This document shows positions 52,516 through 61,560 of a DNA stretch of 64,000 nt, piece after piece. This stretch comes from Pseudoalteromonas sp. P1-25. GTDB lineage: Bacteria > Pseudomonadota > Gammaproteobacteria > Enterobacterales > Alteromonadaceae. Numbering within the stretch: position 1 is the first letter of the stretch; each line of letters opens with the position of its first letter. The notes below the pieces were generated by a model that saw only the letters and a list, made by a program, of their open reading frames with translations, searched no databases and was not told where the DNA came from. The translations under genes and the position numbers were made by a program. The stretch is from assembly GCF_001401805.1 (NCBI RefSeq), contig NZ_LKDW01000007.1, positions 1 to 64,000 on the forward strand. Direction: 5' to 3'.

Positions 52516-53124
52516 TTACCACTCACCTTGAAACCTTGTATCCCTCTCACATGGATCACCATCACCGTCGCCATCCATTTTTGTATTTGGGCAGTTATTT
52601 ATAAAAAACACCGCCTCTGCACGTGAAGTCATTTGGCTACAGTGCTGCCTGCCATCACAGGTAAAGTTTTGTGAGTTTTGAGGGATCACGATTTTTGGAT
52701 ATTGCTCGTCAAAGGTGGCTAAATCGGTGTTGGTAATAACGGGAGTGTGATTATTAAATTGCTCGTTACTTTTATAGTGGTTGTATTTATTTACTGCGAC
52801 AAAGCCAAGTACGGCGATAATGCTAATTGAGGCAATTTTGCCTAAAAAGCTGTTGGTAAAATTAGATTTAGCAACACGATGATGGTTTGATTTTTTAGGC
52901 GTGACTTTAAGTGCAGCGACGCCTTCAATTCGGCAATTAACGGCTTTGCTTTTACCATCGGGTTGTGTGGCGACTTCAAAATAAATAGTGTCGCCCACTT
53001 TTGGCTTGCGGCTCATGTGTTTGAGTGCTGAAATGTGTATAAAGGTGTCGTGCGCTTGGGTGTCTGATTTAATAAAACCAAAGCCCTTTTCGTCATTCCA
53101 CGCTTTTAACAATCCTTTGTTCAT
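52516..53124 (-). CDS. cold-shock-domain protein with TM helix and excalibur domain
   Basis: 202 residues: a cold-shock domain (residues 1-65) with RNP-1-like KGFGFIK and RNP-2-like TFIHIS, a linker with basic residues, one TM helix (about residues 97-115), and a C-terminal excalibur-type calcium-binding motif (DGDGDGDPCE, near residue 185). The layout places the nucleic-acid-binding domain inside and the calcium-binding domain outside the cell. The start ATG at 53124 has AGGT eight bases upstream; a longer in-frame start at 53160 has no such site. Role unknown. Confidence 0.82.
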   Translation of the reverse strand: MNKGLLKAWNDEKGFGFIKSDTQAHDTFIHISALKHMSRKPKVGDTIYFEVATQPDGKSKAVNCRIEGVAALKVTPKKSNHHRVAKSNFTNSFLGKIASISIIAVLGFVAVNKYNHYKSNEQFNNHTPVITNTDLATFDEQYPKIVIPQNSQNFTCDGRQHCSQMTSRAEAVFFINNCPNTKMDGDGDGDPCERDTRFQGEW

Positions 53125-53540
53125 GTATTTACCTGTGCTGATTAAGCTGCGATTACGCAAATTCCATTTAAGTTAACGCTTGTTAGTATACGTTCCTAAA
53201 TTAGGACGATGCAACCAAATATTCATACTAGGTTAATTTAAATGCGTCAATTAGTTGGTAAAACACCTAACCGTATAGGGAAAATACCGTGCTTTAAGCT
53301 ATAAAAAACCAGAAAAAAATAGCCTGTTTTATTTTATACATTGCGGCCATTTGTCCTTTATTATTCTACTGCTAACTTTTGCCACCCCACTAGCTTAACA
53401 GCTTGTTTACACACGGTTTTGTTATTAGTTATTTCTATCTGAATTAAGCGTTTTTAGTGTGATTTTTCATTCGTTATTTACTTAATTTATCTATACAATC
53501 CACACCTTATTTTTACGCTCAGATTTTAAGTGATAATCGC
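53125..53540. other. non-coding gap with a short dyad
   Basis: 416 bases, no gene supported. TCCTAA-A-TTAGGA (53194-53206) is a perfect dyad about 70 bases upstream of the cold-shock/excalibur gene. The rest is AT-rich and shows nothing notable. Confidence 0.4.
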
Positions 53541-54161
53541 ATGCTACTAACCGTTGTTTATATTATTGGTATTACCGCAGAAGCCATGACCGGCGCACTT
53601 AGCGCTGGGCGAATGAAAATGGATTGGTTTGGCGTTGTACTAGTTGCAAGTGCAACAGCCATTGGTGGTGGTAGCGTACGAGATATATTACTTGGCAATT
53701 ACCCCCTTACCTGGGTTCAGCACCCGGAGTATTTATTAATTACCTGTATTGCCGGTATTATCACTACGTGGCTGGCTAAATGGGTGGTTAAATTTAAAGG
53801 CATTTTTATGCGCTTAGATGCGCTGGGCCTTGCGGCGTTTAGTATTATTGGCTGCCAAGTTGGGCTAAATATGGGCTTGCATTATGGTATTTGTGCAGTG
53901 GCTGCGGTTGTAACCGGTGTATTTGGTGGATTACTGCGAGATTTAATATGTCGCCAAGCGCCGCTTGTATTACATAACGAGCTTTACGCGAGTGTATCGT
54001 TACTGGTTGCCTGCCTATACTTAGCGCTGCACTATTATAATATTGATGACAACATCAGCATTATTGTAAGCCTTGTTGCAGGCTATTTAATACGTATGGC
54101 GTCAATACGCTTTAAATGGCGCTTACCTACCTTTAGTTTGTTAGAGCAGCACGCTAAATAA
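53541..54161 (+). CDS. TRIC-family cation channel (YicG-like)
   Basis: 206 residues with seven hydrophobic helices and two UPF0126/TRIC repeats: GALSAGRMKMDWFGVVLVASATAIGGGSVRDILLG is echoed by LDALGLAAFSIIGCQ and VTGVFGGLLRDLICRQ. Members are trimeric monovalent-cation channels; in bacteria the physiological role is unclear. It is monocistronic, with a strong terminator downstream. Confidence 0.87.
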   Translation: MLLTVVYIIGITAEAMTGALSAGRMKMDWFGVVLVASATAIGGGSVRDILLGNYPLTWVQHPEYLLITCIAGIITTWLAKWVVKFKGIFMRLDALGLAAFSIIGCQVGLNMGLHYGICAVAAVVTGVFGGLLRDLICRQAPLVLHNELYASVSLLVACLYLALHYYNIDDNISIIVSLVAGYLIRMASIRFKWRLPTFSLLEQHAK

Positions 54162-54177
54162 ATTAGGCTTTAATACA

Positions 54178-54208
54178 AATTAAGGCAGGTAATATACCTG
54201 CCTTAATT
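54178..54208. terminator. bidirectional terminator between TRIC and DUF421 genes
   Basis: AATTAAGGCAGGTA (54178-54191), a 3-base loop and TACCTGCCTTAATT (54195-54208) form a 14-bp stem between two convergent genes. Confidence 0.75.
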
Positions 54209-54231
54209 AATATAAGTACTAGCGCCTTACT

Positions 54232-54741
54232 TTATTGCTCGCTTACATCACTCAGCGCCGTTTTTATCCCGCTTTTATTTTGCTTTAGTACACTAAAACT
54301 GCCATCGGTTTCGAGCACGACGGCGGCAACATCTTCTATGGCTAATATACCCGCACCACGAATAGCCGCGCGAATTTCTGATTTAGTCACCCGCTGCGAT
54401 TTAAGAGCCGCCGTGCAGTATTCACCCTCACTTAGTAACAGCGTAGGCTCTGCTTTTATAAGCGAAGCAAATGTAGATGAGCGTACACTTAGCCACGTAA
54501 TAAAATATTGCAGCCCTATTAACACAATAAACGCGAGCATGCCCTCTAGCAGCGCAACGCTTTTTGTAATGATCACCGAGGCTAAAATAGAACCCAGCGC
54601 AATAGTGACAATAAAATCAAACACATTCCATTTAGAAAGCGTACGCTTACCCGATATACGTAGCCAAAATACCAGCGCGATATAACCCAACACGCCAATA
54701 ATAAGTACACGTATTAAGCCCTGCATATCATCAAAAAACAT
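54232..54741 (-). CDS. DUF421-family membrane protein (YetF/YcaP-like)
   Basis: 169 residues: three N-terminal hydrophobic helices (about residues 8-28, 37-57 and 62-85) and a C-terminal soluble DUF421 domain with LLSEGEYCTAALKSQRVTKSEI. The ATG at 54741 is preferred because AAAGGAG lies five bases upstream; the GTG at 54747 overlaps that site. The family occurs in E. coli (YcaP) and Bacillus (YetF) and is of uncertain role. Confidence 0.83.
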   Translation of the reverse strand: MFFDDMQGLIRVLIIGVLGYIALVFWLRISGKRTLSKWNVFDFIVTIALGSILASVIITKSVALLEGMLAFIVLIGLQYFITWLSVRSSTFASLIKAEPTLLLSEGEYCTAALKSQRVTKSEIRAAIRGAGILAIEDVAAVVLETDGSFSVLKQNKSGIKTALSDVSEQ

Positions 54742-54848
54742 AGTCACTCCTTTATATGCGATATTTACTTTGTGTAAGTAGTTCCTGCAATAGTTATTTA
54801 AACCCTACAGGGCACTTAGTTAAATAACGATGAATAAAGCGCTTTATT

Positions 54849-55289
54849 TTATTTTGCTAATTGTTTTAAAAACTTAATTTTACTGAGCATCGTACTTTGT
54901 TTATCGACATAGCCAGCTATGTGATAGCCATTTGTGATTAACATAGTGAGCATTTGAGGAAACTGGTTCATCGATTTTACATGTATATGGGTATAGCCTT
55001 GCTCAGCGGCCCATTGCTCCTGCTGAATAAGTAGCTTTTTAGCTATACCACGCCTTCGGTATTTAAAATGTACGCCACCAAGCCAGCTGTAAAATTGCGT
55101 AGTTGATTGTTCATAGCCAATTTTAAAACCGACTAATGTATCTTCAAGGTAGGCCACTAATATAAGTGCTTTTTTATTATTTAAGCGGCTATCCAAAGCT
55201 TGGTTATCAATAGTGGTTAAAAGTTCGGGAATATGTTTACTTACAGCGGTTATATCCTTAAATGTGCCCGTGGTTATTGTAATAGCCAT
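54849..55289 (-). CDS. GNAT-family N-acetyltransferase
   Basis: 146 residues with the typical order: LVAYLEDTLVGFKIGYE (strands 2-4), GGVHFKYRRRGIAKKLL (acetyl-CoA loop R-x-x-G-I/A, about residues 71-87), and NQFPQMLTMLITNGYHIAGY near the C-terminus. AAGGAAG lies four bases before the ATG. The acceptor molecule is unknown. Stands alone between DUF421 and gloA, divergent from gloA. Confidence 0.82.
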   Translation of the reverse strand: MAITITTGTFKDITAVSKHIPELLTTIDNQALDSRLNNKKALILVAYLEDTLVGFKIGYEQSTTQFYSWLGGVHFKYRRRGIAKKLLIQQEQWAAEQGYTHIHVKSMNQFPQMLTMLITNGYHIAGYVDKQSTMLSKIKFLKQLAK

Positions 55290-55397
55290 GTACTTCCTTA
55301 TTTTAAAATTGCGCTATGTAATTTAAACGACGGTTGATTATAATAATTTAAGCATTATATCTCTATTTTCGCTTCTTAATTTATACAAAGGATTACC

Positions 55398-55925
55398 ATG
55401 TCTAGCTATAACGAATCGCCAGAGCAAATTGAACAAGCCACTAAAGGCTATGTGATGCAACAAACTATGTTGCGTATTAAAGATCCCAAACCGTCGCTCG
55501 AATTTTATCAAAATGTATTAGGTATGAAGCTATTAGGTAAGTATGACTTTCCTGAAATGAAGTTTACGCTGTACTTTTTAGGCTACGAGCCAGAGCAGCC
55601 GCAAGGTGATGATAAAACCAAAGCTAAATGGGTATTTGGTCGCCCTGCGCTAATTGAGCTTACCCATAATTGGGGCACAGAAGACGACGATAGCTTTGAG
55701 GGCTACCACAGTGGCAACCAAGAGCCTAAAGGCTTTGGCCATATTGGTATTAGCGTGCCAGATGTTTACGCTGCCAGCGAGCGCTTTGCAAAGTACGATG
55801 TAGAGTTTGTTAAAAAGCCAGATGATGGCTCAATGAAGGGCTTAGCATTTATAAAAGACCCCGACGGCTACTGGATAGAAATTCTCTCACCAGAGGGCAT
55901 TACTGATATTATTTTTGGTAAATAA
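55398..55925 (+). CDS. gloA: lactoylglutathione lyase (glyoxalase I), long type
   Basis: 175 residues; isomerises the hemithioacetal of methylglyoxal and glutathione to S-lactoylglutathione. The metal ligands are all present: Gln21/22 (QQTMLRI), Glu87 (LIELTHN), His115 (GFGHIGI) and Glu161 (YWIEIL). It has an N-terminal extension and the [14 protein letters not shown] stretch of the eukaryotic/Pseudomonas long form, which is usually zinc-dependent, and differs from the ~135-residue nickel form of E. coli. Monocistronic, with a strong terminator at its end. Confidence 0.93.
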   Translation: MSSYNESPEQIEQATKGYVMQQTMLRIKDPKPSLEFYQNVLGMKLLGKYDFPEMKFTLYFLGYEPEQPQGDDKTKAKWVFGRPALIELTHNWGTEDDDSFEGYHSGNQEPKGFGHIGISVPDVYAASERFAKYDVEFVKKPDDGSMKGLAFIKDPDGYWIEILSPEGITDIIFGK

Positions 55926-55958
55926 CCTCAACGCTTGATAAACCAGTCAGCACATACT

Positions 55959-55985
55959 AAAAAGCCAGCTATTAAGCTGGCTTTT
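55959..55985. terminator. bidirectional terminator between gloA and htpX
   Basis: AAAAGCCAGCT (55960-55970), loop ATTA and AGCTGGCTTTT (55975-55985) form a GC-rich stem with A- and T-runs at the ends, between convergent genes. Confidence 0.85.
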
Positions 55986-56005
55986 GTGTTTTAAATAAGG
56001 GTTAC

Positions 56006-56869
56006 TTATTTACGTAGTGCGTCTATTCGCGCATCAAGTGGTGGGTGAGATGAAAACAGCTCAGCCATCCCTTTTCCACTTGCAATACCAAAGGCCATCA
56101 TTGAGCCTTGTAATTGCGACGGGTGGTTTTGCTTTAATCGCTCAAGGGCAGAACGCATTTTGTCTGCACCTACCAATTTAGCGGCGCCACTGTCGGCAGC
56201 AAATTCGCGTTTACGGCTGTAACTTGCAACCACTATGCTTGCCAGTACACCAAATACAACTTGGAATAACATATCGAATAAAAAGTAAGACCAGCTGCTA
56301 CCGCCCTCTTCTTCATCGCCATTTAAAAAGTTATCGACTATGCCAGCCAGTACTTTTGCGGCAAATATTACAAAGGTATTTACCACGCCTTGTATTAGCG
56401 TAAGCGTTACCATGTCGCCATTAGCTACGTGCGATACTTCGTGGGCAAGTACGGCTTCGGCCTGGTCTTGATTCATGTTATGTAATAAACCTGTGCTTAC
56501 CGCCACCAGCGAGTTGTTTTTACTTGGGCCGGTTGCAAAGGCGTTCATTTCTGGGCTGTTGTAAATGGCTACTTCAGGCATGTTTATACCTGCTTTTTGA
56601 GCTTGTGCTGATACGGTTTGTACAAGCCAGTGCTCGGTTTCGTTGCGCGGTTGAGTAATTACTTGTGCGCCCGTTGATTTTTTAGCAATCCACTTAGACA
56701 TAAATAACGAAATAAACGAGCCACCAAAGCCAAATACTGAGGCTATAAGTAATATTCCGCCAAGGCTACGATGGCTTAAACCCAGCGCGCTCATTATTAT
56801 TGAAAGCACGACACCTAATACCAACATAACCGCTAGGTTAGTTAATAAAAACAAAAATATACGTTTCAT
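56006..56869 (-). CDS. htpX: membrane zinc metalloprotease HtpX
   Basis: 287-residue M48 membrane protease that removes misfolded membrane proteins. Two N-terminal helices (about residues 4-28 and 36-56) precede the zinc motif His143-Glu144-x-x-His147 ([11 protein letters not shown]); the third ligand lies in [11 protein letters not shown], and two more helices sit near residues 155-180 and 190-215. The start ATG at 56869 has GAGGA just upstream; a longer frame from 56905 lacks this. Two operator-like dyads lie 66-120 bases upstream. Confidence 0.94.
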   Translation of the reverse strand: MKRIFLFLLTNLAVMLVLGVVLSIIMSALGLSHRSLGGILLIASVFGFGGSFISLFMSKWIAKKSTGAQVITQPRNETEHWLVQTVSAQAQKAGINMPEVAIYNSPEMNAFATGPSKNNSLVAVSTGLLHNMNQDQAEAVLAHEVSHVANGDMVTLTLIQGVVNTFVIFAAKVLAGIVDNFLNGDEEEGGSSWSYFLFDMLFQVVFGVLASIVVASYSRKREFAADSGAAKLVGADKMRSALERLKQNHPSQLQGSMMAFGIASGKGMAELFSSHPPLDARIDALRK

Positions 56870-56934
56870 ATTGTCCTCACAAAAATAGGTTTGATCACCG
56901 AACATAAAATTAAATTAGGTTAAAGCAATCATTA

Positions 56935-56989
56935 CGCTATGACACACTATGTCATAGCGTTGAGGCTATTCTGTGACAAACTATGTCAT
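56935..56989. promoter_or_regulatory. tandem operator-like dyads upstream of htpX
   Basis: CGCTATGACA-CACTA-TGTCATAGCG (56935-56959, perfect 10-bp arms) and TGTGACA-AACTA-TGTCATA (56972-56990) share ATGACA/GTGACA-N5-TGTCATA with nearly the same spacer (CACTA, AACTA). Two copies about 34 bases apart point to cooperative binding of one regulator, most likely at the htpX promoter. Confidence 0.6.
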
Positions 56990-57055
56990 AACGCAAGGGT
57001 TATTTTTGGGTTTATGAATAAATTTTTAAAGAGGCTTTAAAAAGAGGGAAAGTGC

Positions 57056-57087
57056 GGCATAACACGATATTGAAACCTCGTTATGCC
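57056..57087 (-). terminator. hairpin after the FAD oxidoreductase gene
   Basis: GGCATAAC (57056-57063) pairs with GTTATGCC (57080-57087) around a 16-base loop. On the minus strand a TTTCCCTCTTTTT tail follows, so this is a plausible terminator. Confidence 0.5.
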
Positions 57088-57098
57088 ATTAAAAATAA

Positions 57099-58661
57099 CT
57101 AGTTGCGGGTGGTTTTAATACAATTGTTAATGGTTGCCATATCGGTTGGAAAACCACGCTCTGTAGCTAATAATTTAGCAACCTTAGTGATATCTGCATG
57201 GTTATGCTGCACAAGGTAGGTCCACTGATGATGAGTGCGATGTGCGTTAATATGTTCATCGTCGCTTAGTAAGCCAAGTTTTGTAAATTCGGCGACTATT
57301 TCGTCGGCAGCAATTAAAGTTGATGACGCTTTTACGTTTTCGGCACGTGCATAGCTAATATGCGAATATAAACTAACATCTGCTACGCGCAAAGTGTCGT
57401 CTTCGCCAGGGATTTGCTGGCCACCAAACAAGGCATTGTTTTGTGTATTGGCACTTTTAAATGCTGGTACAAACTCGGCTACATAATCAATGGCTTTTTG
57501 ACTACGTGCTTTTAATACCTGCTGATCCCACCCATTATTAATATAATTTAAATATTTATCAGGCAGTTGTGGCTGCGCCGTTTGCTCAGTAGTATCGGCT
57601 AGGCCATCGTTAAACAAGGTAATTGAGTTGGTCATACCATGAATTTGATAAAAGCCATTAGGATAAGGCGTTAGTTGTGCCATGCCCTCGGGTGTACCCC
57701 GATTACCATAAATAATAATTTCGGGTATTTGCCCGCCTGCCCCTTGCCAGTGCGTAATGTATGAGGCTTTAAATTCGACCATACGCTTGGGCTTTACGCC
57801 GACCATGTCATCAACAACACCAGTTTGAAAGCCACAGGCGTTTATAAGGTAATCTACCTCTACTGTTTGGGTTGTACTGCTTTGGTTGTTTTGGTATTCA
57901 ATTTGCCATTTTGGCATTTGGCTGCCAGCACTGTTTTGCTCAACTTGGCTAACTTGCTTAACCTCAGTACTGGTAAGTACGTTTGCGTGTTCGTACTGAG
58001 CAAGGGCCAGTTGCGCACTGGCCGATAACCTAAAAATATTCCAGCCGTATTCTTGAGCAACAATTAGCGGGTATTTTACTTTGTTTAAGTTTAAGTGCTT
58101 AGCTACGGGGATCATCCATTCATCAAGCGTTTTAGGCTGTGCAACTTGCTCTTTTTTACTCAGCGCTATCATTTGCTCATGGCTATACAACTGATAGTAA
58201 TTATCAGGTTCGCCAAGCACCTTGTTATTGCAATCTTGTTCAACGAGCTCTTTATATGCGTTGGTAATTTTGTCTAAGCGTGGCAGTAAATCGTCGGGTG
58301 AATCGTCATCGCGTGTTGGTACTGCAAACACGGTTGGGCGCACGTCTATGGTGTAGGGGTATAGGCGTAAAATATCAATACATTGTTTGAGTAAGTCTAT
58401 GCAATCTTCGTCTGGTATTTCACGGTATAAGTTACCGCCCGCATGTAAATGACACATGGGCGGGCCATCTATTAGTGACTTTTTTTTCTCAAAAATAGTG
58501 GTTTGAATACCAAGCGCAGCCAAACGTATAGCTATTGTTGCTCCCGCTGTGCCGCCACCTAAAATGCCCACACGGGTTTTAGGCTGAGTACTTTGCGGTA
58601 CTTGCGGCTCTGCCGTGACCTGTGTGTTTTGAGCATAGCGTTTAATATATGGGTGCGTCAT
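57099..58661 (-). CDS. FAD-dependent oxidoreductase of unknown substrate
   Basis: 520 residues from the ATG at 58661; an open frame reaches the TTG at 58730, but no start has an ideal ribosome-binding site. The N-terminal region carries the dinucleotide loop GILGGGTAGATIA (about residues 31-43), typical of FAD-binding Rossmann folds of the monooxygenase/halogenase superfamily, and a second FAD motif DYLINACGFQTG lies near residue 288. The rest is unassigned. The gene stands alone, upstream of the htpX operator region and downstream of the biotin cluster, on the same strand as both. Confidence 0.7.
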   Translation of the reverse strand: MTHPYIKRYAQNTQVTAEPQVPQSTQPKTRVGILGGGTAGATIAIRLAALGIQTTIFEKKKSLIDGPPMCHLHAGGNLYREIPDEDCIDLLKQCIDILRLYPYTIDVRPTVFAVPTRDDDSPDDLLPRLDKITNAYKELVEQDCNNKVLGEPDNYYQLYSHEQMIALSKKEQVAQPKTLDEWMIPVAKHLNLNKVKYPLIVAQEYGWNIFRLSASAQLALAQYEHANVLTSTEVKQVSQVEQNSAGSQMPKWQIEYQNNQSSTTQTVEVDYLINACGFQTGVVDDMVGVKPKRMVEFKASYITHWQGAGGQIPEIIIYGNRGTPEGMAQLTPYPNGFYQIHGMTNSITLFNDGLADTTEQTAQPQLPDKYLNYINNGWDQQVLKARSQKAIDYVAEFVPAFKSANTQNNALFGGQQIPGEDDTLRVADVSLYSHISYARAENVKASSTLIAADEIVAEFTKLGLLSDDEHINAHRTHHQWTYLVQHNHADITKVAKLLATERGFPTDMATINNCIKTTRN

Positions 58662-58767
58662 ATAGCGGGTTATTTCCTTAGTAACAAAAGCTGTAACCTT
58701 TAATATGTGTACTAAAGTAGGTAAATTCAAGGCGTAAATACAATTAATAAGCTCATGTATTTAATAT

Positions 58768-58801
58768 AAAAAACTGCTTTGCATTTGAAAATGCAAAGCA
58801 G
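58768..58801 (-). terminator. terminator of the bioBFCD operon
   Basis: CTGCTTTGCAT (58774-58784) and ATGCAAAGCAG (58791-58801) form an 11-bp stem with a short loop; on the minus strand six Ts follow. It lies directly after the bioD stop codon. Confidence 0.85.
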
Positions 58802-58807
58802 CCCAAA

Positions 58808-59491
58808 TTAGCCTTGTATACTGAGGGTATTAAGTAAGGTTTTGTATATTTGCAGTTTAGGGGTTTGCTCGCTGTATGGGCTTATAGCCAAAATAGGAAA
58901 TGGCAAGCGTGCTTTTAACGAATCAAGGTTAGCTTGGTATTCGTCCATATTTGGGTCTACTTGGTTGGCAATCCAGCCTACACAGTTTATGCCTAAACTT
59001 TGCATATGGGCAGCGGTAAGTAAGGCATGGTTTAAGCAGCCTAGTTTCATGCCTACGACTAAAATTACCGGAAGTTGCTCGGCTTTAACCCAATCGTATA
59101 AATAATCGGTGTTATTAATTGGCAGTGCCCAACCACCCGCGCCTTCGGTTAGATGATAATCGGCACCTTGTTGTTTAAGGGTTGCGTACGCTGTGCTTAA
59201 TTTATCAAGCGTAATAGTGACCCCTACTTGCTCTGCTGCTATATGCGGTGCAATAGGTGGTGCAAAGGCAAACGGATTTATTACATCGTATTTGGCACTT
59301 ACCGTGGCGCTTTCCATTAGCATAAGTGCATCGGCATTTACTAGCTGATCAAACGCCATTTCGCAGCCTGCTGCAAGTGGTTTAAAGCCAATTGCGTTTT
59401 TTTTATGTTGGGCGAGTAGCTTTAACAGCAAACTAGTAACGTGGGTTTTTCCGGCGTCGGTGTCGGTACCGGTAATAAAAAATTCTTTCAT
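58808..59491 (-). CDS. bioD: dethiobiotin synthetase
   Basis: 227 residues; closes the ureido ring of dethiobiotin from DAPA, CO2 and ATP. The P-loop-like ITGTDTDAGKTHVT (residues ~6-19), the active-site FKPLAAGC (Lys near residue 37) and EGAGGWALPI (ATP-contacting) are clear. Last gene of the bioBFCD operon, 19 bases after bioC, with the operon terminator right behind it. Confidence 0.95.
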   Translation of the reverse strand: MKEFFITGTDTDAGKTHVTSLLLKLLAQHKKNAIGFKPLAAGCEMAFDQLVNADALMLMESATVSAKYDVINPFAFAPPIAPHIAAEQVGVTITLDKLSTAYATLKQQGADYHLTEGAGGWALPINNTDYLYDWVKAEQLPVILVVGMKLGCLNHALLTAAHMQSLGINCVGWIANQVDPNMDEYQANLDSLKARLPFPILAISPYSEQTPKLQIYKTLLNTLSIQG

Positions 59492-59510
59492 TTTACTGCC
59501 TTGATCAATT

Positions 59511-60395
59511 TTAACGTGTGCTACTTACGTATTTGTAATCGGTTTTTTTTAAAGATAATAATACCACATGGTACGACACACACGCTTGATTGTTTAAAAG
59601 CGGATATGCCTTGCATACCCGTTGCAAAGCCGACTTAGTTAATAGCCCCTGGCGTGAATTAGCATGGTTTTGCGTGGTAGCACCAATGGCCTTTATAGAT
59701 TTAATGGCTTTTAGTGGGCTTGAGTAACAATCGGTATATATTACTTTTTGCGAGCTATTAATACTAAACCCCGCTTTTTGGACCGACTGGTTTATATAAG
59801 CATGTGTATTAAAGGTATTTACATGGCTGCGGTTATCAAGCGCTGCAAACGCTGTTTTAATTTCGTTAAGCGAGCCCGCCACCACTGTGCTTATATATGC
59901 CTGCCCACCTGGCTTTAAGCTTTTATAAAGCGCCTGCATTAATTTTTCAAAATTGGCCGACCATTGCACTGCAAAGTTACTAAATACAACGTCAATACTG
60001 TTGGCTTGAAGCGGCAGGTTATCCATATCGGCGCAAACTTTTGGGTTAGTTAATGCAGCGCTTTTAAGCATGTTTAAGCTTAAATCTATAGCGATTACTT
60101 GGCCGTATTGTTTGTTTAGCTGTGAAGTATTAACCAGCGGACCAGCCCCTAAATCAACACATAATTTATTTTGATTGTGTGGCTGGGTGTTTATTAATTT
60201 AAATAAATCGCTTGCTGCCTGTTTTTGTACATTTGCATGGCTGTTGTATTGCTCAGCTGCTTTAGAAAACTTATTACTTGCCCCCTTTTTAAGGGCTGAA
60301 TGAGGACGAACTTGCTCAGCATTTATAGCTGAAAGCGCCGGCTTTTTATTTACAGTTTGCGTACTGTGGTTATCAGTTAAGGCCTGCGCAATCAT
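59511..60395 (-). CDS. bioC: malonyl-[ACP] O-methyltransferase
   Basis: 294 residues from the ATG at 60395, which overlaps the bioF stop in an ATGA; the ATG at 60407 is less likely. The SAM-binding motif I is VDLGAGPLVNTSQL, and IAIDLSLNMLKSA and FSNFAVQWS follow in the family order. A long N-terminal tail (about 40 residues) precedes the conserved AAEQYNSHANVQKQAA, making the protein longer than E. coli BioC (251). It masks malonyl-ACP as a methyl ester so that fatty-acid synthesis can build the biotin pimelate. Confidence 0.9.
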   Translation of the reverse strand: MIAQALTDNHSTQTVNKKPALSAINAEQVRPHSALKKGASNKFSKAAEQYNSHANVQKQAASDLFKLINTQPHNQNKLCVDLGAGPLVNTSQLNKQYGQVIAIDLSLNMLKSAALTNPKVCADMDNLPLQANSIDVVFSNFAVQWSANFEKLMQALYKSLKPGGQAYISTVVAGSLNEIKTAFAALDNRSHVNTFNTHAYINQSVQKAGFSINSSQKVIYTDCYSSPLKAIKSIKAIGATTQNHANSRQGLLTKSALQRVCKAYPLLNNQACVSYHVVLLSLKKTDYKYVSSTR

Positions 60396-61549
60396 GCTAT
60401 TGCGCATTTTAAATGCTCAACAAGTGTGGTTATATCTGCACGGGTATGCGCTGCAGTTAAAGTAACACGTAACCGCGCGGTATTATGCGCAACAGTAGGC
60501 GGGCGAATAGCCGTTAACCAAATACCCTGCTGTTTAAGCTTTTGCGCTGCGTGCAAGGTTTGCTCGGCGCAGCCAAGTACAATGGGCTGAATAGCAGTGT
60601 CTGACTCCATTACAGCAATAGCGTGGTGTTTACAAAGCTGCTTAAAAAAAGCAATGTTACTACTAAGCTGCTGGCGTTTAGTATCTGCGCGCTTTATGGC
60701 TTGCAAGCGCGTAAGCGTAAGGGCTGCCATAAGTGGCGACATAGCCGTTGAATAGGTGTAGTCGCGATTAAACTGCAGCATGTAATTAATTAATTGGTTA
60801 TTTGAAAGTACACAGGCCCCGCTACTTGCCACCGCTTTTCCAAAGGTAATAACCAGTATTTCGGGCAGTGCTAAGCCCTCATCCAACAATACCTCGCAGC
60901 TACCTAAACCGGTTTTACCTAATGCGCCAAAACCATGTGCATCGTCAATCATAAGCCAAGCATTGTGCTCTTTAGCTAAAGCAAGCAGCTCTTTTATGGG
61001 GGCGGTGTCGCCATCCATCGAAAACACCCCTTCGCTAATAATCAGCTTATTGTGTGCTTTTGATTTTTCGAGCCGCGAACGTAAGTGTTTTAAATCGTTA
61101 TGATTAAAGCGCACTAGTGCGGCATTTGAGTGCATTGCACCATCAATCAAACTGGCGTGGTTTAGCTTATCTTGAAAAATTGCACTGTTTTGTGCAGCAC
61201 TTTTATCACTAAACAACGCTTTAATTACACTGCTATTTGCACTAAACCCCGAGTTAAACACCATGCCAGCTTCGTAGCCAAGCGCGCTACATAGGTATTG
61301 CTCTAACTCTTGTTGCTGCGCCTGATAACCAGTAACTAAGGGAGAGCTGTGGCTACCAAGTACGTTGTTTTGCTCAAGCTTTATACCGCAATCACCAAAA
61401 CCTAAGTAATCATTACTGGCAAAATTAAGGTAAGTTGCGTTATTTACTGTAATGGTACGTGCTGTAGCGCGTTGCACCACATGGCGTTTGCGTAATAATG
61501 CATCTTGTTGGCGCGCTTGAATATGCGTATTTATAAATTCAAATGGCAT
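60392..61549 (-). CDS. bioF: 8-amino-7-oxononanoate synthase
   Basis: 385-residue PLP enzyme joining pimeloyl-ACP with alanine. The PLP lysine is in ITFGKAVASSGAC (about residue 237), with DDAHGFGALG (Asp-x-x-His, about residues 203-212) and SEGVFSMDGDTAP. Length matches E. coli BioF. It starts 12 bases after the bioB stop and overlaps bioC by four bases. Confidence 0.95.
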   Translation of the reverse strand: MPFEFINTHIQARQQDALLRKRHVVQRATARTITVNNATYLNFASNDYLGFGDCGIKLEQNNVLGSHSSPLVTGYQAQQQELEQYLCSALGYEAGMVFNSGFSANSSVIKALFSDKSAAQNSAIFQDKLNHASLIDGAMHSNAALVRFNHNDLKHLRSRLEKSKAHNKLIISEGVFSMDGDTAPIKELLALAKEHNAWLMIDDAHGFGALGKTGLGSCEVLLDEGLALPEILVITFGKAVASSGACVLSNNQLINYMLQFNRDYTYSTAMSPLMAALTLTRLQAIKRADTKRQQLSSNIAFFKQLCKHHAIAVMESDTAIQPIVLGCAEQTLHAAQKLKQQGIWLTAIRPPTVAHNTARLRVTLTAAHTRADITTLVEHLKCAIA

Positions 61550-61560
61550 AAAGGCTAGGC

